From assembly GCA_029817715.1 (NCBI GenBank), contig JARUPY010000397.1, positions 6,510,001-6,574,000 on the forward strand: 64,000 nt of DNA, read 5' to 3'. The DNA comes from Melastoma dodecandrum (Eukaryota > Streptophyta > Magnoliopsida > Myrtales > Melastomataceae). The notes under the pieces were generated by a model. That model made no database searches, was not told the DNA's origin, and saw only the letters and a list, made by a program, of their open reading frames with translations. This document shows positions 52,661 through 63,586 of the stretch, piece by piece. The first letter of the stretch is position 1. Every line of letters begins with the position of its first letter. The position numbers and the translations under genes are program-made.

Positions 52661-54840
52661 TGTTGGATCGTTCAGGAACACTAAGAGGGGGGTGAATTAG
52701 TGTTTATAACTTTTTTTCGCCCTTTCTCAGTGTCAGCGAAAGCATACTGTATCACAGCAGAACGTTTCTCAGAGTGAGAACTGCTTTGTTGTAACCGTTT
52801 ACGACGTAATCGTTGGATTCTCGTACGAGTATTGCGCAATCGTAAGTGACACAATAGTTTATAGTGGTTCGGCCATAATCGACCTACGTCCACTTTCCAC
52901 CGTAGAGGTGATTCCACTATTTGAAAATAATGGGTGCAAAGAGCCCTTGCACTAGGCGTATATTTCTCTCACAAAGTGAGATTTAGAATCATGTACAATA
53001 GATGATCACTCCATGGCAACGGTCAGCTCCTCACACAATGGACGTCTTCTCGTGTCCAGCAGAATGATACTCACGCTCAGGAGTTGATTGCTCAAAGGAT
53101 TCGTACATAGCTCATTGTCGCTTGATATAAGCCTGAAGCAAAGGAATGCTTCGGCACTTGTTTGCTCAGAAGAGGATTTCCACAAAGATCTTGTCTCTCC
53201 TTAAGATAAATCTGCACTTGCTTAAGAGACAACCACAAAGTTGAACCACAAAGACAGAAACCACACAAAAATCACAAAGAAAACCACAAAGACCACTTAG
53301 AAAGTATACGTCCTACACTCAGTTTGGACGTGCACGGTTACCACAGCCGTGACTCACTGCACTGCACACTCAGTGCCTAGGGTGGAATTTTCCGATCCGT
53401 TGGCTTCCACGCAACATGCTTTACTAACCCTCTGTATCAGGCGTTCAAGACTTCTGCACAGCACCCCTGTGCTCGGGAGGACCTCTTTTTACTCCGGCGG
53501 CGTTCCCAACTCCTGCTCTAACCCTGCAGGCACGAGACTTCTGGCGCGCACTCCCCCAAGTGCGTGTCTAACTGCTCAAAACTCCGTAGGCTCGAGACTT
53601 CCCGAATGAAAAGACACGACAAGAACGGCTTCTTTTGCCGATGGGTCAGCAACCGGTTACTGCAATCAGCACAGGTATTCACTTAGCTTCCCTCAGCGAT
53701 TCGCCGACTGCTCGTTGAACGCACCGAGGACAACCTAGTCCCTCTCACGACGATCAAGGAATCTGAACTCAGCCCCTTGACACCCTCCGCACGCAGTTTG
53801 CGAGCAATAAGAACCAGGAGATACTTAGCACCTTCCGCTCTCTCCGTCGACCACTTAGACCACTCAGACCACTGAGCCACTCAGCCCACTTAGAAAACGT
53901 TCCGAAAACGTCGAGAGATTATATGAGGGTCGTCTGGTATAAAAAGGAACGAAACAAATAATCGGTTTCCCCAAAACGAATAATTTGTTTTCCTAAAAAT
54001 CAGAATACAGGAAGCTGTAATCGTGGATCAGCAACAGGATGCTCAATGCTCATAATGACCAAGAAGGGAAGGAAATCATTGATGATATTCCTTGCACGTA
54101 TAATCTGATCTAAACTTTATCAGATTAAATAATGATTATTGATATCATTAATCACGTAAATATGGAACAATTAAATCCCTTAACGATTGAAATAGGAAAA
54201 TGAGTTTCCTTCTCCAAAATCTTTCTCAAATGGCATTGTATGATTCTCACACAGTGATTATCAGAATCAGATAATATATTTAATCATTAAATATAATTAG
54301 ACTGCAATAAGCAAATCTGGAATAATAATTATTCCTTCGTCAGCGCAATAACGCAGAATAGTTTCGCTGTAATGCAGCAAGGTCTTTCTTAAGTGTAACG
54401 ACACATTGCTTAGGTTGCAGCGTAACATTGCTGCAGGATATCCAAGAAATATTTTGTTTCCAAAATTAAACTTGGAAAGCTAATCTCGCAATATTTAGAT
54501 GCCTAAACATTTATAATGAGATTATTAAACTAGATTAAATGAACTTGGAACTCAGACGAATATTCTGAATTAGCCCAAAAATAAATGTGAATATTAAGAA
54601 AATATGTTTCCATATTTTTTCAGTGTTTATGCGTAAAATCACAGTAAACACTTTACTGTAACGCAGCAAACTGTAAATGTTACTTACTGTGGTTCAGCAA
54701 CACATTTCTCAAAACTCATCACTAAGAATAAGTGAAGTGTTACAGCGACTAGCTTCCCAAGCTCATCATCAAAACCAGGACTAACACTTCATCTATTTAA
54801 GTCCATACAAATATGTGAACTACACTTCAAATATGGACTC
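52661..54840. repeat. Probable non-coding retroelement remnant
   Basis: Starts TGTTGGATCGTTCAGGAACA, followed by AAGAGGGGGGTGAATTAG, and shortly after TTTATAGTGGTTCGGCC with CCTACGTCCACTTTCCACC. These strings are familiar to me from plant retroelement LTRs and leaders. The rest lacks coding capacity. I could not find a matching second LTR or a TSD, so ends are uncertain. Confidence 0.35.
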
Positions 54841-55739
54841 ATGAAGACGAATAAAAAAATCGCATTCGTTTATGAAAATACCTTTAGCACATTTATTCAA
54901 GAGTCCAACTTGGAACCCAGACTAGCGAGCTTCTTGAAAGTTTCTTTTTTGTATCAATACAATTTTGAGCCTCTTATACCAATACAGGTAGTTGACCTTT
55001 GGTGGATATTTTATTTTTCCAAGATACTTCACAACGAAAGTTTATGCTATATATATAGCTAAATAAAGTATAGTTTACTATTTTTGAAACACAGTAATAA
55101 TAAAAGGACATTTACAAACTCATGTTATTCAAACCTAATGGTCCCAACCATTATGTTTGGGTACAGTGGCGAAGATAAAAAATTTATTCTTGAGGGCCTT
55201 TCTCTAGGGCCAAATTGAATTTACTCAAGGTTTGGGGGCAACTTAAAATTACATAAAATTTTAAAGGATAAAATTAAAAAACTAAAAAAATTAAGCAAAA
55301 TTTTAAAAATTTCTAAAATCTGCCATTATTTTGGGAATTAATTGGCAATAATTCCTAGTAGGACCGAATATTTAAATCATATATTATGTACACAATTGAG
55401 ATTTACATTGACATTATATATGGGTATAACTTGTCGGCTACAAATACACATGACCTTCATTACACTTAATTTGGGTTAATATTTTCTGAAACTCTTTTCT
55501 CCGTCAAATTATGAACTAGGATCCTCTCCATATCATAAAAAAATGGAGAGTCTCCATTTAACGGATATGATGAGTTCTTTTTTATTCCGACGGTCGTTTT
55601 TATTTTTAGTATTATAAAATTACTTTACTACCCCTGATATATTAAGAAGTTAATAAATTATTTCCACTTCACACGTTAATAAAAAATAAAATATTATAAT
55701 ATATATTGAACTATTTAATACCGTAGCTTTCCATTTTTA

Positions 55740-55960
55740 TGTTTTAACATTTAGATTTTAGAATTTGTGGTTTAATATTTAATATTCAGTGTTTAACTTC
55801 TAGGTTTAAAATTTAACTTTCAAGGTTATGGTTTAGGATTTATTTAACTTTTAGCATTTAGGGTTTAACATTTCGAGTTTATGGTTTAACTTTTAGAGTT
55901 TAGGATTTAACATTTCAGGTTTATGGTTTAGGATTTCAAGTTTAACTTTTATATTGTGTT
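55740..55960. repeat. Degenerate TTTA(A/G)(C/G)-type short tandem region
   Basis: About a dozen units related to GGTTTAACATTT/GGTTTAGGATTT. It continues at 56270-56340 on the other side of the MITE-like insert and is related to 34110-34260. A few TTTAGGG words occur by chance; it is not a telomeric array. Confidence 0.55.
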
Positions 55961-56275
55961 TGGTTTTAAGATTCGGCTATGGAATAAAATTAACTAATAA
56001 TCTTATTTATTTCTCTTTTCTTATCCTTTTTATTCGATTCATTTCCATTTCATTCATTTTCATTTACTAAATCTTAAAGAGAAATGGAATGAATGGGCAT
56101 TCTCTCCCTCGTGATAGGGAACGCCTATTCCATTCTCTTCCTCTTCTCCTCTTCTTCCTTGACTAGAGACACAATTTTTTAAAACAATTCCCTTTCAAAT
56201 TACTATGTTTTTTCTCCTTTTCCATTTCATTCCATCCAGAATTCCATTCCGGAAACCAAACGGGCTATTAGGGTT
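55955..56275. mobile_element. MITE-like insert with GTTTGGTTT / AAACCAAAC ends
   Basis: About 320 bp between GTGTTTGGTTTTAAGATTCGG and TCCGGAAACCAAACGGGC. The inner parts carry inverted TGGAATGAAAT/ATTCCATTCC motifs. It splits the degenerate TTTAACATTT array. No clean TSD was established. Confidence 0.45.
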
Positions 56276-56989
56276 TATGGTTTAACATTTTGGGTTTAAT
56301 ATTTTGATGTTGTAATTTAACGTTTATGATTTATTTTGTTATTAACTGAATATGTCGTTTTAAAAAATTAAAAAAACTATAAAATAATGAAGTACATAGT
56401 AATGTCAAGTTTACCTTACTGTAATTAAAACAACATACAATAAAAAATTTTGCAAAAATTGGAATCATTTTAGCCATTAAATGTATACTCTATTCTGATC
56501 CCAAATTATGAAGCTAAATTAAGTCCACTCGTTAATGTAAGCCCGCAGCAACTCACAAAGTCCACTCGTTAGTGTCATTTCGCGCAAACGGAATGGAAGA
56601 ACTGGAATTCTGCCGTATTTTACCAGATTTTATAAGAATCAAAACATAAAAAGTAACATTAATTCAATATACCATTGAATCTATTACTATTATTTTTTCA
56701 GATTATCATGTATACATGACAATTAAATCTTACATAACAAAAAAATTGTTCATTTTTACTGTCATTGAGCATTCTTATCCATTAAATACTAAGCAAAGTA
56801 ATTAAATATTTACAGACTGCGGGATAGAGTTATAGAAAGTGCTGGAACTATTAATTTTTTGGACTTCACAAAAGTAAATCTTGTTCCAAAACAAAGAAGG
56901 AAACAGAAAATGTAGGCACTTTAGACCGTGTCCAGGACTTCCATTGATTTCCCATCGCCATCACCGTAAGCATTACCTTCATCCAGCCT

Positions 56990-58976
56990 TATGCCCTTGT
57001 AGCACACGGTGGCCCCTGCTGCAACCATCGCGAGCATCCCGATCACAAGCCCGATCCCCATCCTCTGGAGCTCGGAGAGTCCCTTGGGTTTCCCACTCAG
57101 TCGGCCTGCTAGCGGCACGAGCACTTGGCGGCATAGGCCCGTGCAGATCAGGACGCTGCATATGTCAAAGGCCGCCATGCTTGCAGCTGGGATGTGGAGG
57201 CTTCCGAGCTTTGAGTCCATGACGTCGTCTTGCTCGACGAAGAGGGATGACATCTGGGTGAAGATGACGGAGTAGAGTATCGTGCACAGCCACACGGGCA
57301 ATAGCTTGAGTACGCACTTGGCTTTTTCGACCTGAGTTACCGTGCTGAGCTTCCACCGGTTCGCTTCCTCGATACAATCATTGTCCGTCACTGTTGCTGC
57401 CTTGTCCAAGAACCTGAAACGTAAAAAAGTTGCGACATCTTAGGGGATCGAGCATCATGTCTAATCGATCCAGATATATGCCAAAAGACTTACCGTATCT
57501 TGTCACTGTGGAGAATCTTCCTGCTACCTTTGATGGCAGATTCCGATCCCTTTAGCTCATAGAGCATGCCTTTTCCAGCTGGGACAACATCCCATTTCCT
57601 AGTTGCAGCAACAAAAACCTGTGCACGTGCGGTAACGGGTTCCCAGATGGCTTCACATACCGATACCGTCGTGTCCCCAATAAGAACAGCATGAGGGCGA
57701 GCAGAGCGGAAACAGGGGCAACGAAGAACCCTAGTGTCGACAACCCTGTGTCTTCATAGTAGACGAGGATCATGTTTGAGAACAGTGACCCTGCGTTCAA
57801 TGCAAACTAGAAATAGCAGAAGAACGCCGCCTTTGAGGCCATTCCCTTCGCGGTCGCATCATCGAACTGGTCTGCGCCAAACGTGGCTAAGGTGGGTTGG
57901 TAGCCACCATACCCTAAGGCCACGAGGTAGATCGACAAGTAGATTACTGCGATACTCAGTGTGGATGGTGGGAGCACAACAGTTTCCCGTCTGAGTACCT
58001 TTGACGATATTGACAGCAGAAGCAGCCCCTGCGGACGTCAAAACGAAGCTAAAGAAACCGAAAGACGTCAAATGTGGATTTAAGCAGAGCCGAAAAGTCG
58101 TGGAGAAAGTATGAGGACAAGGATGATCTGGAAGACAGTGCAGGTCAAGTAACGGCCAAGGTACAAATCACTCAGGAATGCGCCGAGGAGGGAACACAGG
58201 TAGACTGTCCCAGTCCACATGCTGACGCTGTTCGCGGCATCAGCAATACCCTGATCGAGTACCCTTGTCAAGAACAACACCAGGTTTACTGCTACACCGA
58301 AGAAGGCCAGGGGCGCTGAAGAACTTCACACGTAGACAAAAGACCAGAACACAGACAGGAAGGAAGAAGAAGAAGAAAGCAGAGACGAAGAAAGAAGATG
58401 AGAGGGAGAGAGAATTCTATTTCTGTTAACTGCACAGCACAGTCCGTAGGACACCTGCTGTATATAACAGCAACATCAGGCATAACAAACTGCCTTGTAA
58501 TTATAACCAAATCCCCTCATATCTCAATCAATTACACCTTATTCCCCTCGCCTTTGCTTTGTTAATATTTAACAGGGGCCTGATGGCCTGTTGGCTTCAT
58601 CTTCATAATTTCTTCTGGGCTTGGATTACGCTCCTGGGCTTCCAGTCCACTGGCAATCCAACAGTCGCTAGTCCCTGATTCACTGCACAAATCAAAACAG
58701 AAAAGAATAAGACTAAAAAACACTCGACAGACCATGTTTCAGAGGATAACTCGCCTACCTAGCAAGAGGAGTGTCCATTTCCAGCCCCACTTGTTTTCCT
58801 TCTCGTCGCTCGCTACTATTTTAGTCTCTCCATCCGATTCTTTCCGTGATGTATAATCCTCTATCCCCTGCAATATTTCGGCGAAGCGCATAAACAACCA
58901 AGGTCAAACGTAGAGTATTTCAGCATCGAAAACAGACCTTGTGCTCAGCCTCGTACTCGAAGCCGCGCATGTCCAT
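56990..58976 (-). pseudogene. NPF7-type (NRT1/PTR family) transporter pseudogene
   Basis: Minus strand. Exon 1 is 58976-58938 (MDMRGFEYEAEHK) and exon 2 is 58867-58759, ending in KWGWKWTLLLL. Exon 3, from 58682 (VNQGLAT), is interrupted by a solo LTR (58663-58317) and resumes as LAFFGVAVNLVLFLTRVL, ADAANSVSMWTGTVY, GAFLSDLYLGRY. It then has stops near 58079, a readable LVALGYGGYQPTLATFGADQF, a TAG before FALNAGSLFSN, and a one-base shift near 57640. An intact 80-nt intron (57493-57414) leads to the last exon with FLDKAATVTD, VTQVEKAKCVLKLLPVWLC and LQRMGIGLVIGMLAMVAAG. Homology stops at about 56990, so the final helices are missing. NPF7 proteins are plasma-membrane nitrate/peptide carriers. 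Introns show it arose by DNA duplication, not retroposition. Confidence 0.85.
58317..58663 (-). mobile_element. Solo LTR inside the NPF7-type pseudogene
   Basis: 347 bp with TG...CA ends: on the gene strand TGTTGGATTGCCAGTGG to GTGTGAAGTTCTTCA. The flanks are GCGAC and GCGCC on the gene strand, a 5-bp target duplication with one mismatch. It splits the exon exactly between GLAT and LAFF. TGTTATATACAGC in the middle fits a TATA box. It carries no internal region, so the rest was lost by LTR-LTR recombination. Confidence 0.82.
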
Positions 58977-59398
58977 GGGGAAGGCTGGAGCTCTTCCCTG
59001 CAAAAGAAAAAGAAATACAGAGAGAGAACGGTCCACAATCAAAGTACTCTCTAACAAACAATAAGCACCAACAAAGAAAGGAGAACCTTTTCCTAAAATT
59101 GTTAGCGGAAAGAACCACGAAATCCAAGGCATTCATCGTCATCGTCGTCACGGATTCCGGCGAGGGGGAAGATACAGTGTCGATGACGGAAACAGATGCG
59201 TAGGATGTCGGATCTTCTCTGCTTCTTGCGAATACACAGGACTTAATTGTCATTTATGGTTGGTTCGCGTGGGGGCCTCAGAGTTGTCCATCTTTCTCTT
59301 CTTCTTCTTCTCCAACTCCCTAGTTAATGATGGTAAGAGACAAAATGGTGGAGGCTTAAGACCGATGATCACCTGGAGGAGACATTGTTGATGGATCA
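58977..59398. other. 5' flank of the NPF7-type pseudogene up to the Gypsy LTR
   Basis: Contains a (CTT)n run at about 59289-59312. No gene. The promoter of the NPF gene, if any remains, is limited to about 420 bp before the retrotransposon. Confidence 0.45.
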
Positions 59399-60134
59399 TG
59401 TTTGCTCCGGAAGTGACCGTGGACAAGTCGTATCCAAACACGTTGGAAATCTCTGTCACTACGGACAACTGGTGCCCGGAGGATTCGTTAAATGTGTGGT
59501 CGCCGTATGAAATGAATGAAACGAGGGAAGACAGCAGGGGCAGCCTTAAGTGGAAGTATTTAAGGATGACATCGACAATGCCTTCGGAAGTGAGCAAGAA
59601 CGCAAGAGCACAAAGAGAGCTTGAACGCTGGAATGCTTGAAAAGATAAATTGACAATATGTCCGTCTGTAGAGAGGTCTCTTTGTACAATGCCTAAGAAC
59701 AAGTATTTATACTAAGCTAGACCTACGTATATACAGTAAAGAAATATTGCACACATATTATGTTTCCTTTACTGCCGCTCTCCATGGAATATTTCCTTTC
59801 CATATGAGTTATCTTGGCAATAATCTCCTTCCGAATCTTGAGATCTTCTGGAGTCTTCCTTAACAGCTAAATTGATTGATCGTGTCGCCCATTGGCCTTT
59901 GCTATAGAGTTTCTTCGCTCGCTCAACCAACTGTCGCTTGTCGCTTGCGCCATCCCTTGTCGCCCGTCGCCTGGTATCCCTGTAGCTTAGTGGCTGCTTC
60001 GCCCAGCAAGCCTTCGCCTGGTGTGTTTCTGTTACCACCTCTTTACTGGATCCCCATCCTTTGGGTCTGCATTATGGACCGTTGATTCACAGATGAGTCC
60101 AAGATCTGTGGCCCAGAATTTCTGTTGTTAAACA
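59399..60134 (-). repeat. 3' LTR of Tat-like Gypsy copy 2
   Basis: 736 bp. On the plus strand it starts TGTTTGCTCCGG and ends CTGTTGTTAAACA; its reverse complement starts TGTTTAACAACAG like the LTR at 14335. Complete TG...CA ends. TATTTATACTAAG at about 59704 is the TATA counterpart on the element strand. Confidence 0.85.
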
Positions 60135-60138
60135 TATA

Positions 60139-60150
60139 AGCCCCCCTCAA
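60139..60150 (-). other. Polypurine tract of Gypsy copy 2
   Basis: The plus strand AGCCCCCCTCAA is TTGAGGGGGGCT on the element strand, next to the LTR as in copy 1. Confidence 0.7.
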
Positions 60151-60353
60151 GGCAGACTGGGTGATCAGTCTCGCCTTGAAAAATACCAAGTAATCATTCC
60201 CGTGCAACTCAGTAACATGTACAGGCGAGTAATAAATCCCTGACCGTCGATATCCCCTAAGCGTATCGGCTGAAATTTCCTAGGATAACTGTTGAAATCC
60301 CCGAAATCTCTTCCATAATATCTCTTATCAAGGTCCTTTGCCCTTCATGATTT

Positions 60354-60368
60354 CGCTATAAAAGGCGG
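60354..60368 (+). promoter_or_regulatory. Antisense TATA box for the PMD gene of copy 2
   Basis: CGCTATAAAAGGCGG stands about 221 bp from the LTR. Copy 1 has CGCTATAAATGAAG at the matching place. The upstream block (CCGTCGATATCCCCTAAG... against CCGTTGATATCACCGAAG...) is conserved between copies. It should direct transcription away from the LTR into the PMD frame. Confidence 0.55.
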
Positions 60369-61364
60369 TGCTCGGTTCGTCTTCCAAATCGCAAGCATTG
60401 CTTCTGAAAGTAACCAAGCCATGAATCTCTTTCCTTCCTCTCAAAAACTCACCCAGGGACTATGTCATCCTCTTAGCTTGCTTGGAGCCTATATCCATCA
60501 TCTTATGAGGATGGTCTCCTTCCTTCTTTGTGATTCCATCTAAAATTACCACTTTCCTCTTTCTGGAAGGGGAGGAAATCGGCGCGGCATCTTGGGCGGC
60601 TTTCATTTAAGCCTGCTTTTGCCGCTCTCCGAAGACATCGGGTTTCCAGGGTCTGTGGGAAACCACGAAGGAGCTCTCCATCCTCGGTTCGTCAGCCTCA
60701 CAGCTATTTGGAGATCCGACCCAATAATGGGTTTCCAACTCCACGGCATCGTGTGCTTTCCTCATGCTGCTACATGAATATCTCCACAGAGTGATGGAGT
60801 TTCCATTTGCAGCCAAGGATCTTCATCGTCAGAGGGAAGAACTGGGTGCGACGTGTGACCGTCTTCTGGGGATTAACCATTGATTCTCCTATGAAGCTTG
60901 TAGGGTTTTCTTCATCACAGGAGAGAACCTAGTGTTTGCCTGGTTCTTGTGGATAAACCCTTGAACGTTTATATGACATTCAATAGAGCCTTTCCCGATG
61001 AACGGAACGTCATCTACTGAGTTGTCTACGTTTCGTCTGTTGTACATTTATCATCGATAAAACCCATGTAATGAAATAGATTTAAATGAGAATAAATGCA
61101 TTTTCTTGAATCTCTTTGCTTTCTACTTATGAACTTTGGGTATCATCAGTTTTCGAGCGAAGTGGCATTCTGTATGTCGCCGCTTTGCGAGTGAGGCGAC
61201 GTTTCCTTATTGGGCCTAGTATATCAAGTGACGTTAAGCCCAATCCTTTGTCAGTTTCTAGGTGTATAATGTTTCTGAGTGGCAAGGGTTTCCCGCTCAC
61301 GCTTTCAGCAATCTCCCTTCTTGTCTTTTCATATTTCTCCAGAAACCCTCGCTCTCCAGTTCCC

Positions 61365-62905
61365 ATGGATTTTGATACTTCATCTTCGTCGTCCTCGGAC
61401 TCTGCGTCCCGTATAGTTGGTGACATGGCTCAGTTTCGACATGCCTTTGCTAAGGCCAAGTAGTTTCATGTCTTCCCTTGTTATGAGGCGGAATCAGAGT
61501 ATGGCCTCCCAATTCCGAACCAACAAACCCTCGGTCCGTACATCCGTGATCGGGACAGTTCGTTCCTTTACACCAGCAAGTTACCCGCTGTGTTCTCTTC
61601 TGGCGAGTTCAACCCATCAGAATGGGGGCCATCCGTTCGGGCGAGCCTCCATTGCTTTCCTTCTCCCAGGAGTAAGGTCGGTCCCGATTGGGTACCCCGA
61701 TAGATGGAAAAGAAAGGCGACACATGGGAAGCGATGGGTATCAAAACCCTGATCGAAGTGTGTGCCACACCTCGGTTGAGCCCAGCCTTTCTGTTCTTGC
61801 AGGGTTTCTTTCGTTTTGGAACCCTATTGTCAACTGCTTCTACCACCCGAAGGGGCCAATGACGGTCACCCTGGAGAATAACGGTTTCCTGACTGGTTGT
61901 AGTCTTTCTGGCACTCCTTTGTGCTTTAACTGCAAACGTGCAGACATTCAGTTCGATCCCTCGGAACGCGTCAGTGAAGTTGCTATGCGGCACCAGGAGG
62001 AGTTTGAGTTTTACTTAGAGTGGTTGTCCAAGTATATTTTCTAGAACCGGGGCAAGTGCTATGGTCAATTTATGGTTGGCGTGGCCACCAGCCTTGTTGA
62101 GGCGGCCAATGCTGACAAGCCAGAGCCTGTAGCCTTCGTTCTGTTTCTGTTGAGCCTCATCTACTGTGGCCTTTTCCAGGTGACCAATGATCCGACTAAC
62201 TTTCCTGGATGATAGACGGATGACCCTCTATGGATCATATATTTGTGGATCGTACTGTATTTCCCAAGTTTCACCCGTTATCCTGCCGCAATGCGTACCC
62301 GTGACGATGTTATCGTAGCGGGCTCATCTAATTATCGCGGTACCCTTGGCGTTGTCGGTTGCATTGAGGCCTTAGTGAACGGTCGCGTTGATGGCACCGT
62401 GGGTACTGTCGTTTCCTGGCGTCCCTTTTTTGAAGAGTGGGAGAGCCTACGTTCAGAGATGGTTGAACTCTTTCAGCCGGCTTTTTGTGCGAGGGACTTG
62501 GTAGCTGTGGATCCTGAGGGCTTGATCTTCGAGGTGTACAACCCTCACCTCTGTGCCCGTCAGTTGGGTTTCACACAGTGTGTGGGTGTTCCTTTCTTTC
62601 AGTACAAGAATCAGCCTCTAGACACTCGTAGTGTATTCCTTTCGGGGCCTGGACTGGTCGAACAATCTCAGCCGCCGCACCTTCATTCGATGAAGGTCGG
62701 GCCTAAACTCTCAACTGGTCGTTCGCCAGATTTTTTTGTTTCCTGGTTCAGAACCTGGGAGCGGATGCAGGTTACCTCTCAATTGGGAAAGCTGATTAAG
62801 AGGGAGAAGGCAGATCTTTCCCTGGCGCTTCCTGGTCCGAGCGAGGCGTCTTCCAAGAAGCGGTCATCAGGTGAAAATACGTTCTCCTCAGGTATGCTAG
62901 AGTAG
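61365..62905 (+). pseudogene. Plant-mobile-domain (PMD) gene of Gypsy copy 2, antisense to the element
   Basis: The start is taken at ATG 61365 (MDFDTSSSSSSDSASRIVGD). A TAG follows at 61461, then a readable frame to about 61700. It changes frame near 61750-61800 into the PMD core FLSFWNPIVNCFYHPKGPMT, VTLENNGFLTGC, continuing through a TAG at 62042 and a stop pair near 62211. The last open part, 62243-62905, has EVYNPHLCARQLGFTQ, the R-Q-G/F-G box of PMD proteins, and a Ser/Lys-rich end. PMD proteins of plants occur as host genes (MAIN, MAIL1) and inside transposons. About four lesions mean this copy is probably dead, though less decayed than copy 1. Confidence 0.68.
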
Positions 62906-63586
62906 TTCGACCTCTACCGTATCAGTGCCCGGATGGTAATCCTTAGGTGTCAAGAAGAGTAGGTCATCCCGCGCGGGCTCATCATCACAAGGGGCCCGTT
63001 TGAAAGAGAAATCATCTCAAGGCCATGCTCCCCCATCGTTGCCGAGTATTCCCTCTGACCGTCCCACCGAGCAAGTGTCGCCGGGGACCGTGTCAGGTAT
63101 TGCTTGTGACATACGTTTTACTTCCTGATGGGGACCTTTAGTCTAACGCATTCTCCTTTTGTTAAGGCGTCGCTGCTTCTGATCCCATCGACATTGATGA
63201 TGTCCCTGATGACATCCCTGACCACTAGCTAAGCGGTGGAGGTCACTCGGCGAAGCCAGAGTCGGGGCAGCGCCCCAGTGAAGTTGATCGTGGGGTTCTG
63301 CTTCCTCTGGGTTTTGAGGCCGGTGCCTCCTCAGGCAGTGTTATCATCGCTCAGGGACTTCCAGACGAGGCGACAGATGTTCTCCGGGGTCAGGCGACAG
63401 AGGCCTCCCCGGAACGAACAATGGAGCCCCCTCAAGTGAAGTGAGAGAAGTGCATGGGGACGAGGTGACAGGAGCCCCCTAGGCGAAGCGACGGAAGCCC
63501 CCCAAGGTCCACAAGTACGTGCTTCCTTGGTAAGTATTCCGTGACTCGTGTCGCTTGTCTCTTCCCTGGATTATTATTTGAGTTAG
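62906..63586 (+). other. Linker region of the antisense PMD gene, copy 2
   Basis: Ser/Pro-rich pieces in shifting frames, and between 63360 and 63500 an imperfect repeat of a GCGACAGAGGCCCCC-like unit (GGCGACAGAGGCCTCCCC, GGTGACAGGAGCCCCCT, GCGACGGAAGCCCCCC). It may contain introns. No clear domain. Confidence 0.4.

Larger units (their letters stand above)
54841..56880. other. AT-rich gene-free stretch with degenerate repeats
   Basis: Low-complexity AT-rich DNA with the repeat region and MITE-like insert listed separately. A short open frame at 54841-55062 shows no recognised family. A GGAGAGTCTCC palindrome lies at about 55542-55552. Confidence 0.5.

Noticed and set aside
53349..53609. Plus-strand 86-codon frame
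   Set aside because: No recognisable domain, lies in retroelement-like non-coding sequence, and uses no clear start context.
55740..56340. TTTAGGG-like words suggesting an interstitial telomere
   Set aside because: The units are degenerate and mostly TTTAACATTT. No run of consecutive TTTAGGG repeats.
59250..59702. 150-codon minus-strand open frame across the Gypsy LTR end
   Set aside because: Most of it is LTR sequence. The same LTR segment at 2900-3198 is not open, so it is chance.
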